Below, piece by piece: positions 8,565 through 19,469 of a DNA stretch of 64,000 bases (positions within the stretch are counted from its first letter, which is position 1; every line of letters starts with the position of its first letter). This DNA is from Pseudomonadota bacterium (GTDB taxonomy: Bacteria > Pseudomonadota > Gammaproteobacteria > Pseudomonadales > Pseudohongiellaceae). Below the pieces are notes generated by a model. That model worked only from the letters and a program-made list of their open reading frames with translations, made no database searches and was not told where the DNA came from. The translations under genes were made by a program, and so were the position numbers. Location: contig JAQCBT010000018.1 in the NCBI GenBank assembly GCA_027621405.1, forward strand, positions 1 to 64,000. The letters run 5' to 3'.

Positions 8565-10364
8565 GTGACAGATCTAAGCCATATACGCAACTTCTCCATC
8601 ATTGCCCATATCGATCATGGCAAATCCACTCTTGCCGATCGCTTCATCCAGCACTGCGGTGGACTCTCCGAACGGGAGATGGCCGAACAAATTCTGGATA
8701 ACCTGGATATCGAGCGCGAGCGCGGTATTACCATCAAGGCCCAGAGCGTGACCCTGCATTACAAGGCGCGCAACGGTGAGACCTATCAACTAAATTTTAT
8801 CGATACTCCCGGGCATGTGGATTTCACCTATGAGGTATCCCGCTCCCTGGCGGCGTGTGAAGGTGCTCTACTGGTGGTTGATGCCGGGCAGGGTGTGGAG
8901 GCGCAGTCTGTGGCGACCTGCTACACCGCCATAGAACAGGGTCTTGAGGTCATCCCGGTATTGAACAAGATGGATTTGCCGCAGGCAGATCCCGATCGTG
9001 TGCGCATGGAGATCGAGGAAATCATCGGCATCGATGCCAGCGAAGCAGTCTGTGCCAGCGCCAAGACCGGCCTCGGTGTCGAAGACATCCTGGAGGAGAT
9101 CATCGCCAAGGTGCCTCCACCCAAGGGTGACAAGAATGCCGATCTGCAGGCGCTGATTATCGATTCTTGGTTCGACAACTACCTGGGCGTTGTGTCCCTG
9201 GTGCGGGTCATGCAGGGCCAGTTGCACAAGAATGAGAAGCTCATTGCCAAGTCTATTGGCAAGGCTCATATGGTTGACAATATTGGCGTCTTCACTCCGA
9301 AGCGCACGCTTACCGGCAGTCTTTCTGTTGGTGAGGTGGGTTTCGTGGAGGCTGGTATCAAGGATATTCACGGTGCTCCTGTGGGCGATACCCTGACCCT
9401 GGCCAAGACACCGAACGTGGCGGCACTGTCCGGGTTCCGCAGGATCCAGCCGCAGGTTTACGCAGGTCTGTTCCCTGTATCTTCCGATGATTTTGAGGAT
9501 TTCCGTGATGCTCTGGAAAAACTCACCCTGAACGATGCATCTCTGTATTACGAGCCGGAAAATTCCGATGCCCTCGGTTTCGGATTTCGTTGTGGTTTTC
9601 TTGGTATGTTGCACATGGAGATCATCCAGGAACGCCTGGAGCGAGAATACGATCTTTCCCTCATCACCACAGCCCCGACGGTAGTCTATGAGGTAAAGCT
9701 GGAAAATGGTGACGTTATCAAGGTGGACAGTCCTTCCAGCCTGCCTGCGGTTAACAATATTGCAGAGATGAGGGAGCCTATCTGTGTAGCCAATATTCTC
9801 GTCCCACAGGAATATCTGGGCAATGTCATTACTCTGTGCGTGGAAAAGCGGGGCACACAGAAAGATATGCAGTTCATAGGCAAGCAGGTGTCACTACGCT
9901 ATGAATTACCGATGAATGAAGTAGTGATGGATTTCTTTGATCGCCTTAAATCGGTCAGCCGAGGCTATGCCTCACTGGACTACCACTTCGAACGCTTCGA
10001 GCCATCGAATCTGGTGCGTCTGGATGTGCTGATTAACGGCGACAGAGTCGATGCGCTGGCATTGATCGTGTTCAGGGATCATGCCCAGCACAAGGGTCGC
10101 CAGTTGGTAGAGAAGATGAAGGAGCTGATTCCACGCCAGCTATACGATGTCGCGATACAGGCAGCGATTGGAGGGCAGATCATTGCACGGTCCACGGTGA
10201 AGGCGCTGCGCAAAAACGTCACGGCAAAGTGTTATGGTGGTGACATCACCCGTAAGAAGAAGCTGTTGGAGAAGCAGAAGGCTGGCAAGAAGCGCATGAA
10301 GAAGGTGGGTAACGTGGAAGTTCCCCAGGAAGCGTTTCTGGCAGTGCTTAAGGTAGACTCCTGA
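8565..10364 (+). CDS. lepA: Elongation factor 4 (LepA)
   Basis: LepA is a ribosome-associated GTPase that acts on stalled or mispositioned translating ribosomes. The G1 motif AHIDHGKST lies at residues 14-22, the G3 DTPGHVDF and G4 NKMDLP motifs follow, and the LepA-specific C-terminal domain ends in the basic [16 protein letters not shown] region. At 599 aa it is full length. The start is GTG at 8565 with no strong ribosome-binding site. It lies 22 bp ahead of lepB, the usual lepA-lepB pairing. Confidence 0.97.
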   Translation: MTDLSHIRNFSIIAHIDHGKSTLADRFIQHCGGLSEREMAEQILDNLDIERERGITIKAQSVTLHYKARNGETYQLNFIDTPGHVDFTYEVSRSLAACEGALLVVDAGQGVEAQSVATCYTAIEQGLEVIPVLNKMDLPQADPDRVRMEIEEIIGIDASEAVCASAKTGLGVEDILEEIIAKVPPPKGDKNADLQALIIDSWFDNYLGVVSLVRVMQGQLHKNEKLIAKSIGKAHMVDNIGVFTPKRTLTGSLSVGEVGFVEAGIKDIHGAPVGDTLTLAKTPNVAALSGFRRIQPQVYAGLFPVSSDDFEDFRDALEKLTLNDASLYYEPENSDALGFGFRCGFLGMLHMEIIQERLEREYDLSLITTAPTVVYEVKLENGDVIKVDSPSSLPAVNNIAEMREPICVANILVPQEYLGNVITLCVEKRGTQKDMQFIGKQVSLRYELPMNEVVMDFFDRLKSVSRGYASLDYHFERFEPSNLVRLDVLINGDRVDALALIVFRDHAQHKGRQLVEKMKELIPRQLYDVAIQAAIGGQIIARSTVKALRKNVTAKCYGGDITRKKKLLEKQKAGKKRMKKVGNVEVPQEAFLAVLKVDS

Positions 10365-10386
10365 GACGTTAAGCAAAGGCGGAATA

Positions 10387-11226
10387 ATGGATATAGATTT
10401 TTCCCTGGTTCTAGTGTGTCTGGTGGCATTCTGCGGTGCCCTCTGGCTCCTGGACAGCCTGGTGCTGAAGAAACCTCGCGAAGAAGCGGTGGAGCAACAC
10501 CGCAACTCCAGTGCCAAAAGCAAGTCGGAAGACGAGTTGGCAGCCGAGCTCGAGGAACTGGGTCGGGAACCATTGGTTATCGAATACGCGAAGTCGTTCT
10601 TCCCGGTGCTGGGGATCGTGCTGGTTCTGCGATCGTTTCTGGTGGAGCCGTTCCAGATACCTACCGGATCCATGATTCCAACCCTGGAGGTTGGGGATTT
10701 CATCCTGGTGAACAAATATGCCTACGGACTCCGCCTCCCGGTTATCGGGACTAAAATTATGGATGTGGATGACCCCCAGCGAGGAGAGGTGATGGTATTT
10801 ATCCCGCCCCATGAGAATAGTTACTATATCAAGCGAGTGATTGGCCTGCCGGGGGACACCATCCGCTACGAGGACAAGAACCTCTATGTCAATGGCGAAT
10901 TAATCGAGAAGGAGTATGTGGCCGATATAGCAATTGATACGAGCATCGGCGACCTGCCAGGTAAGCTCTATACAGAAACCATCAATGGCGTCGAGCATGC
11001 CACACAGCATATCGACGCCGCGCTGAACAGGCGCACCCGTACCACCTGGGTGATACCCAATGGGCATTACTTCATGATGGGCGACAATCGAGATAACAGC
11101 AGCGACAGTCGCGAGTGGGGAGCGGTATCGGAAAAAGATATAGTGGGGAAGGCGATAGCGGTCTGGATGCACAAGGAGCCTGGGCTCAACCTGCCAAGCT
11201 TCTCGCGCAACAAGGCAATCCATTAG
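10387..11226 (+). CDS. lepB: Signal peptidase I
   Basis: LepB is the inner-membrane protease that removes signal peptides from exported proteins, using a Ser-Lys dyad. Two membrane segments are visible (about residues 5-26 and 70-86). The catalytic Ser95 lies in PTGSMIPTL and Lys149 in YIKRVIGLPGD, and the conserved GDNRDNSSDSR box follows in the periplasmic domain. At 279 aa it is close to the Pseudomonas protein (284 aa). It is cotranscribed with lepA. Confidence 0.96.
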   Translation: MDIDFSLVLVCLVAFCGALWLLDSLVLKKPREEAVEQHRNSSAKSKSEDELAAELEELGREPLVIEYAKSFFPVLGIVLVLRSFLVEPFQIPTGSMIPTLEVGDFILVNKYAYGLRLPVIGTKIMDVDDPQRGEVMVFIPPHENSYYIKRVIGLPGDTIRYEDKNLYVNGELIEKEYVADIAIDTSIGDLPGKLYTETINGVEHATQHIDAALNRRTRTTWVIPNGHYFMMGDNRDNSSDSREWGAVSEKDIVGKAIAVWMHKEPGLNLPSFSRNKAIH

Positions 11227-11407
11227 TCTGGGACTCCCCGGAATGTGAACCCCTTAGCGGTATTGGTCCGCCGCAGGGTTTAAGTTAACACTGCTGATTC
11301 TGTGCCTGCCGCGCAGGCGCCATCGGCGACCCTGCTGGCTGATATAACGGCACTGATGTCCAAACAGGGATATTTATACATCGAGAGATTTTTAACGAGA
11401 GTCCAAC

Positions 11408-11794
11408 ATGAATACATTGTCATCGATTTCAGTAAAGAGTCTGGAGAGTCAGCGCGGCGTATCCAAGTCCGGGATACTCCTGGTTGCGGTCCTGATTGGC
11501 CTGTTTTTTACCGTGGGTCTCAAGGTAGGCCCCCTGTATATCGATCATAATCTCATTACCGAAATCTGCCAGGAACTGGTGGACAATGGTGAAGCAAACA
11601 ACATGACCGTCAGCGACCTGCGAGCGCGAGTCAGCAATAGCCTGCGCATTAACAATGTTACCGGCTTCAACCTCGATGATATTCGCATGCGCAAGGAAAA
11701 CGGCCAGGCGATCATCACCATCGCCTATGAGCGACGCCTGCCTATGGTAGCCAATCTGGATATCGTCGCGGTGTTTGATACAACAATTCAGTAA
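11408..11794 (+). CDS. DUF4845 membrane-anchored protein
   Basis: This 128-residue protein has one hydrophobic segment near residues 22-42 (SGILLVAVLIGLFFTVGLKVGPLYIDH) after a short polar N-terminus, and a small soluble domain. It matches the DUF4845 family, which is regularly found between lepB and rnc in gammaproteobacteria. Function is unknown. The stop abuts the rnc start with no gap, so it is cotranscribed with rnc. The 181-bp gap from lepB contains a small hairpin (304-309 with 313-318, counted after 11000) but no clear terminator. Confidence 0.85.
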   Translation: MNTLSSISVKSLESQRGVSKSGILLVAVLIGLFFTVGLKVGPLYIDHNLITEICQELVDNGEANNMTVSDLRARVSNSLRINNVTGFNLDDIRMRKENGQAIITIAYERRLPMVANLDIVAVFDTTIQ

Positions 11795-12493
11795 ATGGCA
11801 GTCGAACTCGATTCACTTCAAGCCAAGCTTTCCTACCAGTTCCAAGATCCATCCCTTGCCACACTGGCGCTGACTCACCGCAGCGCCAGCAAGACCCATA
11901 ATGAGCGACTGGAATTTCTTGGTGATGCTCTGCTGGATTTCATCATCGGTGAGATCCTGTTCGAGAAAAACCCTGAAGCCACTGAAGGCGAGCTGACTCG
12001 CATGCGTGCCGCGCTGGTCAAGAAATCCAGCCTGGCAGAAATGGCCAAGGCGATCGGATTGGGCGACCATCTCTTGCTTAGCAAGGGAGAGGCAGGCAGT
12101 GGCGGTCGCAGGCGCGCCTCGGTGCTTGCTGATACCCTGGAGGCGCTGATCGCGGCGGTTTATCTCGACGGTGGCCTGGAGCAATGTTCTGCACTGATTG
12201 TGAGACTGGCGGGTGAGAAGTTGGACCGTCCGGAAGCGGTGGGTGACAAGGACTTCAAGACCCGCTTGCAGGAGCGCATGCAGGCATCGGGAGAGCAGTT
12301 GCCCCAGTACCGGATACTTGAAACCCGTGGAGAGGCGCACGCCCAGGAATTCCTAGTAGAATGTGCAGTGGCTGTTTTACCCACTGCGCAGCAGGGTCTG
12401 GGAAGCAGCAAACGCATCGCCGAACAGGAAGCTGCCAGGCGTACCCTGCAGATATTGGATGGCACTGACCAGGAATTCTCGTATGACAGATGA
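11795..12493 (+). CDS. rnc: Ribonuclease III
   Basis: RNase III cuts double-stranded RNA and processes rRNA precursors. The signature [12 protein letters not shown] lies at residues 37-48 (metal ligands E40 and D44), with the second acidic pair D113 and E116 in [15 protein letters not shown]. The C-terminal part is a dsRNA-binding domain ending in [16 protein letters not shown]. At 232 aa it is full length. It starts immediately after the DUF4845 gene and overlaps era by 11 nt, giving an rnc-era-recO operon. Confidence 0.97.
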   Translation: MAVELDSLQAKLSYQFQDPSLATLALTHRSASKTHNERLEFLGDALLDFIIGEILFEKNPEATEGELTRMRAALVKKSSLAEMAKAIGLGDHLLLSKGEAGSGGRRRASVLADTLEALIAAVYLDGGLEQCSALIVRLAGEKLDRPEAVGDKDFKTRLQERMQASGEQLPQYRILETRGEAHAQEFLVECAVAVLPTAQQGLGSSKRIAEQEAARRTLQILDGTDQEFSYDR

Positions 12494-13391
12494 ATTGAGC
12501 AACGAAACCTATTGTGGTTTCGTGGCGATTGTGGGTCGGCCTAATGTGGGCAAGTCCACGTTGCTCAATCACCTGCTGCACCAAAAAATTTCCATTACCT
12601 CGCGCAAGCCGCAAACTACACGTCACCGTATTCTGGGTATTCACACAGATGGTCAGCATCAATGCATATACGTGGATACGCCAGGCTTGCATGGGAAAGA
12701 AACCGGGGCCCTCAACCGGGTCATGAACGAGACCGTACTCACTACGTTGAATGATGTCGACGCCGTCTTGTTCGTCGTTGAACAGCTCGCCTTTAACGCG
12801 GGTGATGAACTGGTGCTCGAGCATTTACAGAAGATCTCTGTACCCGTGTTGCTGGTGATGAACAAGGTTGATCTCATGCAGGACAAGGGGCGTCTGCTGC
12901 CGCAGATTGAGAAGTTGTCCAGGCGCTTCGCATTCGCCGAGATCGTTCCTGTCTCTGCATTGGGCGGCCACAACCTGGATACCCTGGAACAATTGGTGAA
13001 AAAGTATTTACCCAGGGGGCCGTTCCTGTTCCCCGATGACCAGGTAACTGATCGCAGTTCACGCTTTCTGGCTGCGGAGCTGATCCGTGAAAAAGTCACC
13101 AGGCAACTGGGCGATGAATTGCCGTACGAGGTCACCGTCGAGATTGAACAGTTCAAGCAGGAGGGAAAGACCCTACACATCCACGGTCTTATACTTGTAG
13201 ACAAGCCCGGGCAGAAGAAAATACTTGTGGGCAAGGATGGCGAGCGTTTGAAACAGATTGGTTCTGCTGCCCGAGTTGATATGGAAACTGCATTCGCGAG
13301 CAAGGTCATGCTCAATCTCTGGGTGAAGGTTAGATCCGGTTGGGCAGATGACGAACGCGCCCTGCATTCACTCGGATATATCGAGCGATAG
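12483..13391 (+). CDS. era: GTPase Era
   Basis: Era is an essential GTPase that binds the 3' end of 16S rRNA during 30S maturation. G1 GRPNVGKS lies at residues 18-25, the G2 region has KPQTTRH, G3 is DTPG at 65-68, and G4 is NKVD. A KH RNA-binding domain with [12 protein letters not shown] is at the C-terminus. I use the ATG at 12483 (302 aa), since upstream in-frame codons lie inside rnc and encode nothing Era-like. The start overlaps the rnc stop. Confidence 0.96.
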   Translation: MTDELSNETYCGFVAIVGRPNVGKSTLLNHLLHQKISITSRKPQTTRHRILGIHTDGQHQCIYVDTPGLHGKETGALNRVMNETVLTTLNDVDAVLFVVEQLAFNAGDELVLEHLQKISVPVLLVMNKVDLMQDKGRLLPQIEKLSRRFAFAEIVPVSALGGHNLDTLEQLVKKYLPRGPFLFPDDQVTDRSSRFLAAELIREKVTRQLGDELPYEVTVEIEQFKQEGKTLHIHGLILVDKPGQKKILVGKDGERLKQIGSAARVDMETAFASKVMLNLWVKVRSGWADDERALHSLGYIER

Positions 13392-13404
13392 CCAGAGTAA
13401 AACA

Positions 13405-14118
13405 GTGGAAACCCGGGTATCCCTGCAGCCAGCCTATGTATTGCACAGCAGGCCTTTTCAAAATACTTCATTGCTGGTGGATTTCTTCACCTACGACTAT
13501 GGTCGGGTGAAAGCCATCGCCAAGGGGGCGCGACGAGAGAAATCCCGCTACCGCTCTCTGCTACAACTCTTCCAGCCATTGCTGGCGTCGTTCTCGGGGC
13601 GCGGCGAGATCAAGACCCTGACTTCGCTGGAAAGCCAGCACGGCGCGATCCAGCTAGTGGGGGAACGCCTCTTCAGCGGCTTGTACATCAACGAACTGCT
13701 GGTTCGCCTGTTACTGAATCAGGAAGAGCACGCCGCTATCTACAGTAGCTACCAGGAAACACTCGCCGGACTGCAGAACCAGACCAACTACGAACCGGTA
13801 CTGCGCCGCTTCGAACTCAACCTCCTCGCAGACCTGGGCTATGCCATCAATCTCACGGAAGACTTTCACGATCACAAACCCATCGATGCCGCTTCTTTCT
13901 ATCGCTTCACCCCCGATGTCGGTTTCGAATCCAGCACCCACATCGGTGCCGATTCAGATAATCCGCGGCACTACAGCGGCGCACACTTGATTGCGCTACG
14001 TGAAATGAGACTGGACGATCCTGCGGCCGCTAAATCTGCGAAGCGCCTCCTGCGTCAGGCGCTCGCTGCTCATCTAGGTGAGAAGCCGCTCAACAGCCGT
14101 AATTTGTTCGTTCGTTGA
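13405..14118 (+). CDS. recO: DNA repair protein RecO
   Basis: RecO works with RecR and RecF to load RecA on SSB-coated DNA. The N-terminal OB-fold segment (AYVLHSRPFQNTSLLVDFFT) and the RVKAIAKGARREKSRYRSLLQLF block are typical. The GTG at 13405 puts the start where RecO proteins usually begin (237 aa; E. coli has 242). An ATG at 13348 inside era would add 19 residues. It is the last gene of the rnc-era-recO operon. The frequent downstream partner pdxJ is not here. Confidence 0.9.
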   Translation: METRVSLQPAYVLHSRPFQNTSLLVDFFTYDYGRVKAIAKGARREKSRYRSLLQLFQPLLASFSGRGEIKTLTSLESQHGAIQLVGERLFSGLYINELLVRLLLNQEEHAAIYSSYQETLAGLQNQTNYEPVLRRFELNLLADLGYAINLTEDFHDHKPIDAASFYRFTPDVGFESSTHIGADSDNPRHYSGAHLIALREMRLDDPAAAKSAKRLLRQALAAHLGEKPLNSRNLFVR

Positions 14119-14281
14119 AGATTGCTAGTTCTGTCGCGAATCTTCCACAGGGATAGAACAAGGCGAGGCCAGCTCCCACAGAGTTCATGCCAGGCGCGAT
14201 CTGCTTACTTTCTCCGCAAATGCATAACGTGTAGAATTCTGCGCTCCCTAACTTAGTCGCTACTCGCGCCAATATCCCACC

Positions 14282-15187
14282 ATGACCTATCCCAGTATCG
14301 AAGCACTGATAGGCAACACGCCACTCGTTCAGCTACAACGCCTGCCCGGTATCACCAGCAATAAGGTGCTGGTGAAGCTTGAAGGGAACAACCCCGCGGG
14401 TTCGGTGAAGGACAGGCCAGCATACAACATGATACTGCAGGCGGAATTACGCGGCGATATCAAGCCGGGGGACAGGCTGATCGAAGCCACCAGTGGCAAT
14501 ACCGGCATCGCGCTGGCAATGGTTGCAGCCATGAAGGGTTACCGGATGACCCTGATTATGCCAGACAATCTCAGCGACGAGCGCAAGGCATCCATGCTGG
14601 CCTATGGAGCAGAATTGATTCTGGTGACGGGAGAGCAGGGCATGGAAGGTGCCAGGGATCTTGCGATGGAGATGCTGCGCAGGGGTGAAGGCAAGGTGCT
14701 CGATCAGTTTGCCAATCAGGATAATCCCAATGCCCATTACGTGCATACGGGACCGGAAATCTGGCGTGATACCAGGGGGCAAGTAACCCACTTCGTGAGC
14801 TCCATGGGCACTACAGGAACGATCATGGGTGTGTCTCGCTACCTGAAGGAACAGAATCCGGCAGTTCAGGTGATAGGATTGCAACCGAAGGATGGCTCCA
14901 GGATACCCGGCATACGCCGTTGGCCAGAAGAATACCTGCCAAAGATTTTCGATCGCAGCCGCGTGGATCAGATCATGGATATCGATCAGGTAGACGCGGA
15001 GACAACCATGCGCGCCATGGCAACCAGGGAAGGAATATCCTGCGGTGTGTCTTCCGGCGGTGCAGTACATGCAGCCCTGCAACTTAGCGGTGAGCTGGAA
15101 CAGGCGACTATCGTGGCCATAGTCTGCGATCGCGGTGATCGCTATCTCTCTACCGGCGTTTTCTCGCCTCAGCCCTCCCAGCGCTGA
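14282..15187 (+). CDS. cysM: Cysteine synthase B
   Basis: CysM is a PLP enzyme that makes cysteine (or S-sulfocysteine) from O-acetylserine. The PLP lysine is K43 in AGSVKDRPA and the phosphate or substrate loop TSGNTG is at 70-75. RRWPEEYLP and the length of 301 aa favour CysM over CysK. The 163-bp gap after recO holds a plausible -10 (TAGAAT) but no good -35. The start lacks a clear Shine-Dalgarno sequence. Confidence 0.93.
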   Translation: MTYPSIEALIGNTPLVQLQRLPGITSNKVLVKLEGNNPAGSVKDRPAYNMILQAELRGDIKPGDRLIEATSGNTGIALAMVAAMKGYRMTLIMPDNLSDERKASMLAYGAELILVTGEQGMEGARDLAMEMLRRGEGKVLDQFANQDNPNAHYVHTGPEIWRDTRGQVTHFVSSMGTTGTIMGVSRYLKEQNPAVQVIGLQPKDGSRIPGIRRWPEEYLPKIFDRSRVDQIMDIDQVDAETTMRAMATREGISCGVSSGGAVHAALQLSGELEQATIVAIVCDRGDRYLSTGVFSPQPSQR

Positions 15188-15211
15188 ACAAGGCTCTCTT
15201 CCAGATAAATC

Positions 15212-16606
15212 ATGAGTTCCCGTAGAAGACATCGCAAAGCGCTGCCAACTGAGGCTGTGAGCCTGGAAATAGAATCTCTGAACCATGAAGGCAGAGGTGT
15301 GACCCGAATCGATGGCAAGGTGGGCTTCGTCGATGGCGCCCTGGCCGGAGAGAAGGTGATGGCGAAATACGTGCGACGACGCTCCAGCCTCGATGAATTG
15401 TCCACGATTGAAGTTATCGAAGCTTCTGCTGCACGGGTTGAACCTGGTTGTGAGTACTTCGGGCGCTGTGGTGGCTGTTCATTGCGGCACTTGCGCAGTG
15501 ATCTTCAGGTTGATCTGAAAGAATCGGTGCTTCTCGATCACTTGCGCCACGCCACCGGCCTTGAGCCAAACGAGTTTGAACTGTTGTCGCAATTGCGAGG
15601 CGATACTGATCACTATCGCAAGAAGGCCAGGCTGGCAATCCGGGTTGTGAAGAAGAAGGGCGGAGCCCTGGTTGGATTCCGGGAGAAGTATTCGAGTTTC
15701 ATTACTGACATGCAGGATTGCCAGATCCTGGATAGTACTGTTGCCGGTTTGATTCCCAGGTTAAGGGAATTCATCATGAGACTCGAGGGAGCAATGGAAA
15801 TCCCACAGATCGAAGTTGCGGTGGGGGAAGTGGCTGACTCCAATCAAGCCGATGCCCCGGATCCTGTTGTCGCTTCAGAAGTGCAAGCGGTAGCGCTGAT
15901 CTTCAGGCACCTTAAACCTCTGTCAGAGTCCGATACGGCGGCACTGATTGAATTCGCCCAGCAGCAGGCTTTCCAGCTTTACCTGCAACCTGCGGGACCA
16001 GACAGCGTCCACAAGCTGTGGCCAGAGGGTGAGGAACGGCTGAGTTATTTTCTGCCTGAATTCCACCTGCAATTGAAGTTCCATCCCCAGGATTTCACCC
16101 AGGTAAACAGTTCCATCAATCGGCAGATCGTTAGCCGAGCGATATCCATGTTGCAGTTGCAGGCGGGAGACGCAATGCTGGACCTGTTCTGTGGATTGGG
16201 AAATTTCACCCTCGCGGCAGCGAAGCATTGCGCACAGATAGTCGGTGTGGAAGGCAGTGCGGCCATGGTAGATCGTGGTTATGAAAATGCCCGGCTGAAC
16301 GGTATAGATAACGCACAGTTTTTTGCCGCAGATCTGACCAATCCGATCATCGACAAGGAGTGGGCACAGCGGAAATTCGATAAGGTACTGCTGGATCCGC
16401 CGCGTTCCGGTGCACTCGAGATCATGACGCAAGTTGCTGCCCTGAACGCGGCACGCATCGTTTACGTCTCCTGCAATCCTGCCACCCTGGCGCGAGACAG
16501 CGCTGTATTGATTGAGTCGGGCTATGAATTGAAATCCGCTGGGGTAATGGATATGTTTCCTCACACCACCCATGTGGAATCCATCGCCTTGTTTGAGAAG
16601 ACATGA
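15212..16606 (+). CDS. rlmD: 23S rRNA (uracil-1939-C5)-methyltransferase RlmD
   Basis: RlmD methylates U1939 of 23S rRNA using SAM. It has an N-terminal TRAM domain (ESLNHEGRGV), an Fe-S cluster site with C80, C86, C89 (FGRCGGCS) and C170 (MQDC), and a SAM-binding DLFCGLGNFTLA motif. The LLDPPRSGA motif and the catalytic Cys in VSCNPATLARD are at the C-terminus. At 464 aa it is a little longer than E. coli RlmD (433 aa), with extra residues before the Rossmann domain. It is followed by mazG; relA, which often lies between them, is absent. Confidence 0.95.
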   Translation: MSSRRRHRKALPTEAVSLEIESLNHEGRGVTRIDGKVGFVDGALAGEKVMAKYVRRRSSLDELSTIEVIEASAARVEPGCEYFGRCGGCSLRHLRSDLQVDLKESVLLDHLRHATGLEPNEFELLSQLRGDTDHYRKKARLAIRVVKKKGGALVGFREKYSSFITDMQDCQILDSTVAGLIPRLREFIMRLEGAMEIPQIEVAVGEVADSNQADAPDPVVASEVQAVALIFRHLKPLSESDTAALIEFAQQQAFQLYLQPAGPDSVHKLWPEGEERLSYFLPEFHLQLKFHPQDFTQVNSSINRQIVSRAISMLQLQAGDAMLDLFCGLGNFTLAAAKHCAQIVGVEGSAAMVDRGYENARLNGIDNAQFFAADLTNPIIDKEWAQRKFDKVLLDPPRSGALEIMTQVAALNAARIVYVSCNPATLARDSAVLIESGYELKSAGVMDMFPHTTHVESIALFEKT

Positions 16607-16627
16607 CAAACTCAGGAGAACTATCGT

Positions 16628-18174
<1,547 letters not shown>

Positions 18175-18224
18175 GTTATCCACACTAGCAGTAAATAATT
18201 GCCTAATTTTCAGGCAGTGCGAAC

Positions 18225-18250
18225 AACCCGGGCACCTGTCCGGGTTTTTT
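18225..18250 (+). terminator. Intrinsic terminator after adk
   Basis: AACCCGG (18225-18231) and CCGGGTT (18240-18246) form a 7-bp stem with an 8-nt loop, running into six T (18245-18250). It lies 51 bp after the adk stop and separates adk from the histone-like genes. Confidence 0.8.
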
Positions 18251-18306
18251 GTGCAGGTAGCAAAGTCATCGTAAGAGTTTTTATTCCAGGCTTGCTGCAA
18301 AGAGTA

Positions 18307-18321
18307 ATTCACGCCGTGAAT
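18307..18321. repeat. 15-bp palindrome ahead of the histone-like genes
   Basis: ATTCACG (18307-18313) and CGTGAAT (18315-18321) flank a single central base. The word CACGCCGTGAATAC (18310-18323) is identical to 29198-29211 in the repeat element between map and rpsB. It could be a protein-binding site or a fragment of that repeat family. The rest of the 18251-18526 stretch is AT-rich with no gene that I can support. Confidence 0.4.
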
Positions 18322-18526
18322 ACTAAAATTGGCAAACAACTTGCTCGCGAATTGCACCAAAACTGTGAACACTACCTCATATTTCCTGAATGAATTGATC
18401 AAAATCTTGTTCAGTTTTCTTAAAGTTTTCTAATTAACAAGCGAAATAAAAGATTAACGCCACGTGCAGGTGGGTTGTTTTGCGTGCGAACAGGAAAAAA
18501 TTTGATTTCGTTAACATGCAAAATGA

Positions 18527-18555
18527 TTGACAGTTTGTTGTTTGCTAAATAAAAA
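18527..18555 (+). promoter_or_regulatory. Candidate sigma-70 promoter of the histone-like gene pair
   Basis: A perfect -35 hexamer TTGACA (18527-18532) is followed after 17 bp by TAAAAA (18550-18555), a 4-of-6 match to the -10 consensus, in AT-rich DNA. The predicted start of transcription is about 80 bp upstream of the first gene. There is no competing signal nearby. Confidence 0.5.
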
Positions 18556-18643
18556 CTGTGATATGTTGCCGCGAGTAACAGGTATTGGTTGTCTTGATTT
18601 CGTCCTCATAGCAACTATAACTTGTAGATAACCAGACAAAGTG

Positions 18644-19405
18644 ATGGTTAAAGCTAAAAAGAAATCGCCAGCTAAGAGTAAGAAGAAACTAGTAAAGCGA
18701 AAGGTGACTTCAAAGAATATTAGTAGCGCGGCTTTAACCAACGCTGAAGCGACCGTCAACAGGCTTGAACGAGAAGCAAGGACGGCAGCAAGAGCACTAA
18801 CCGCTGCCAGGAAGAAAGCAGCCACGGCTAAGAAAGTAGCGGCAAAAACAAGAACAGCGAAGGATAAACGAGCGGCAAAGAGTGCGAAGAACGCATCCCA
18901 GAGGGCCTCTGCAAGAGTTGCAGCGATCGACGCCAGAATTCGAACAGCGAGAGCGAAAGCCAGAGCAGCTGAACTAGCTGTCAGGGAGAAAGCCAGAAAA
19001 CTGGCCGAAGCCGCCAAAGCTGAAGCCGATCTCCAAAAAGCAATTGCTGCATTTACCGCCAAATGGAAGCGGGAACGAGCCAAGGCTGATGCCGCGAAAG
19101 CCGCCAGGCAGGCTCGAAAAGATGCATTGAAAGCCCGAATTGTTGCAACGAAAGCGGCAAGTAAGGTGAAGGAAGACGCCAGGACGGTAGCTGAGAAAGC
19201 CAAGGCAGCTGCCAGGCGAGCCGCAAAAAAGCAGGCCGCCAAGAAGAAAGTTGGCAAGAAATCGCCGATAAAGAAGAAAACTGGCAAGAAAAAGGTTTTG
19301 GGCAAGTCGCCAAACAGGAAAAAAGCGGCTGGCAAAAAGGTAGCAACCAAGCGAAGCAAGTCAGCTGGTAAGCGGAAGACCAGCAAGGCTGGCAGGCTTC
19401 GTTAG
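18644..19405 (+). CDS. Lys/Ala/Arg-rich histone H1-like protein
   Basis: This is a 253-residue protein with no enzyme-like features. Residues 1-25 and about 195-253 are strongly basic (KAKKKSPAKSKKK; KKKVGKKSPIKKKTGKKK). The central part, about 35-190, is Ala/Lys/Arg/Glu-rich with a pattern expected for long alpha-helix or coiled coil. The composition recalls histone H1-like and AlgP-type proteins of gammaproteobacteria, so nucleoid binding is inferred. A GTG directly precedes the chosen ATG, and no clear ribosome-binding site is seen. It lies 64 bp before a second, more repetitive gene. Confidence 0.75.
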   Translation: MVKAKKKSPAKSKKKLVKRKVTSKNISSAALTNAEATVNRLEREARTAARALTAARKKAATAKKVAAKTRTAKDKRAAKSAKNASQRASARVAAIDARIRTARAKARAAELAVREKARKLAEAAKAEADLQKAIAAFTAKWKRERAKADAAKAARQARKDALKARIVATKAASKVKEDARTVAEKAKAAARRAAKKQAAKKKVGKKSPIKKKTGKKKVLGKSPNRKKAAGKKVATKRSKSAGKRKTSKAGRLR

Positions 19406-19469
19406 GGGGCGTATTCAAGGTATGTAGTACTTAGTAACTTAACTTTGAGAAATGGTAGCGAGGTCGAAA

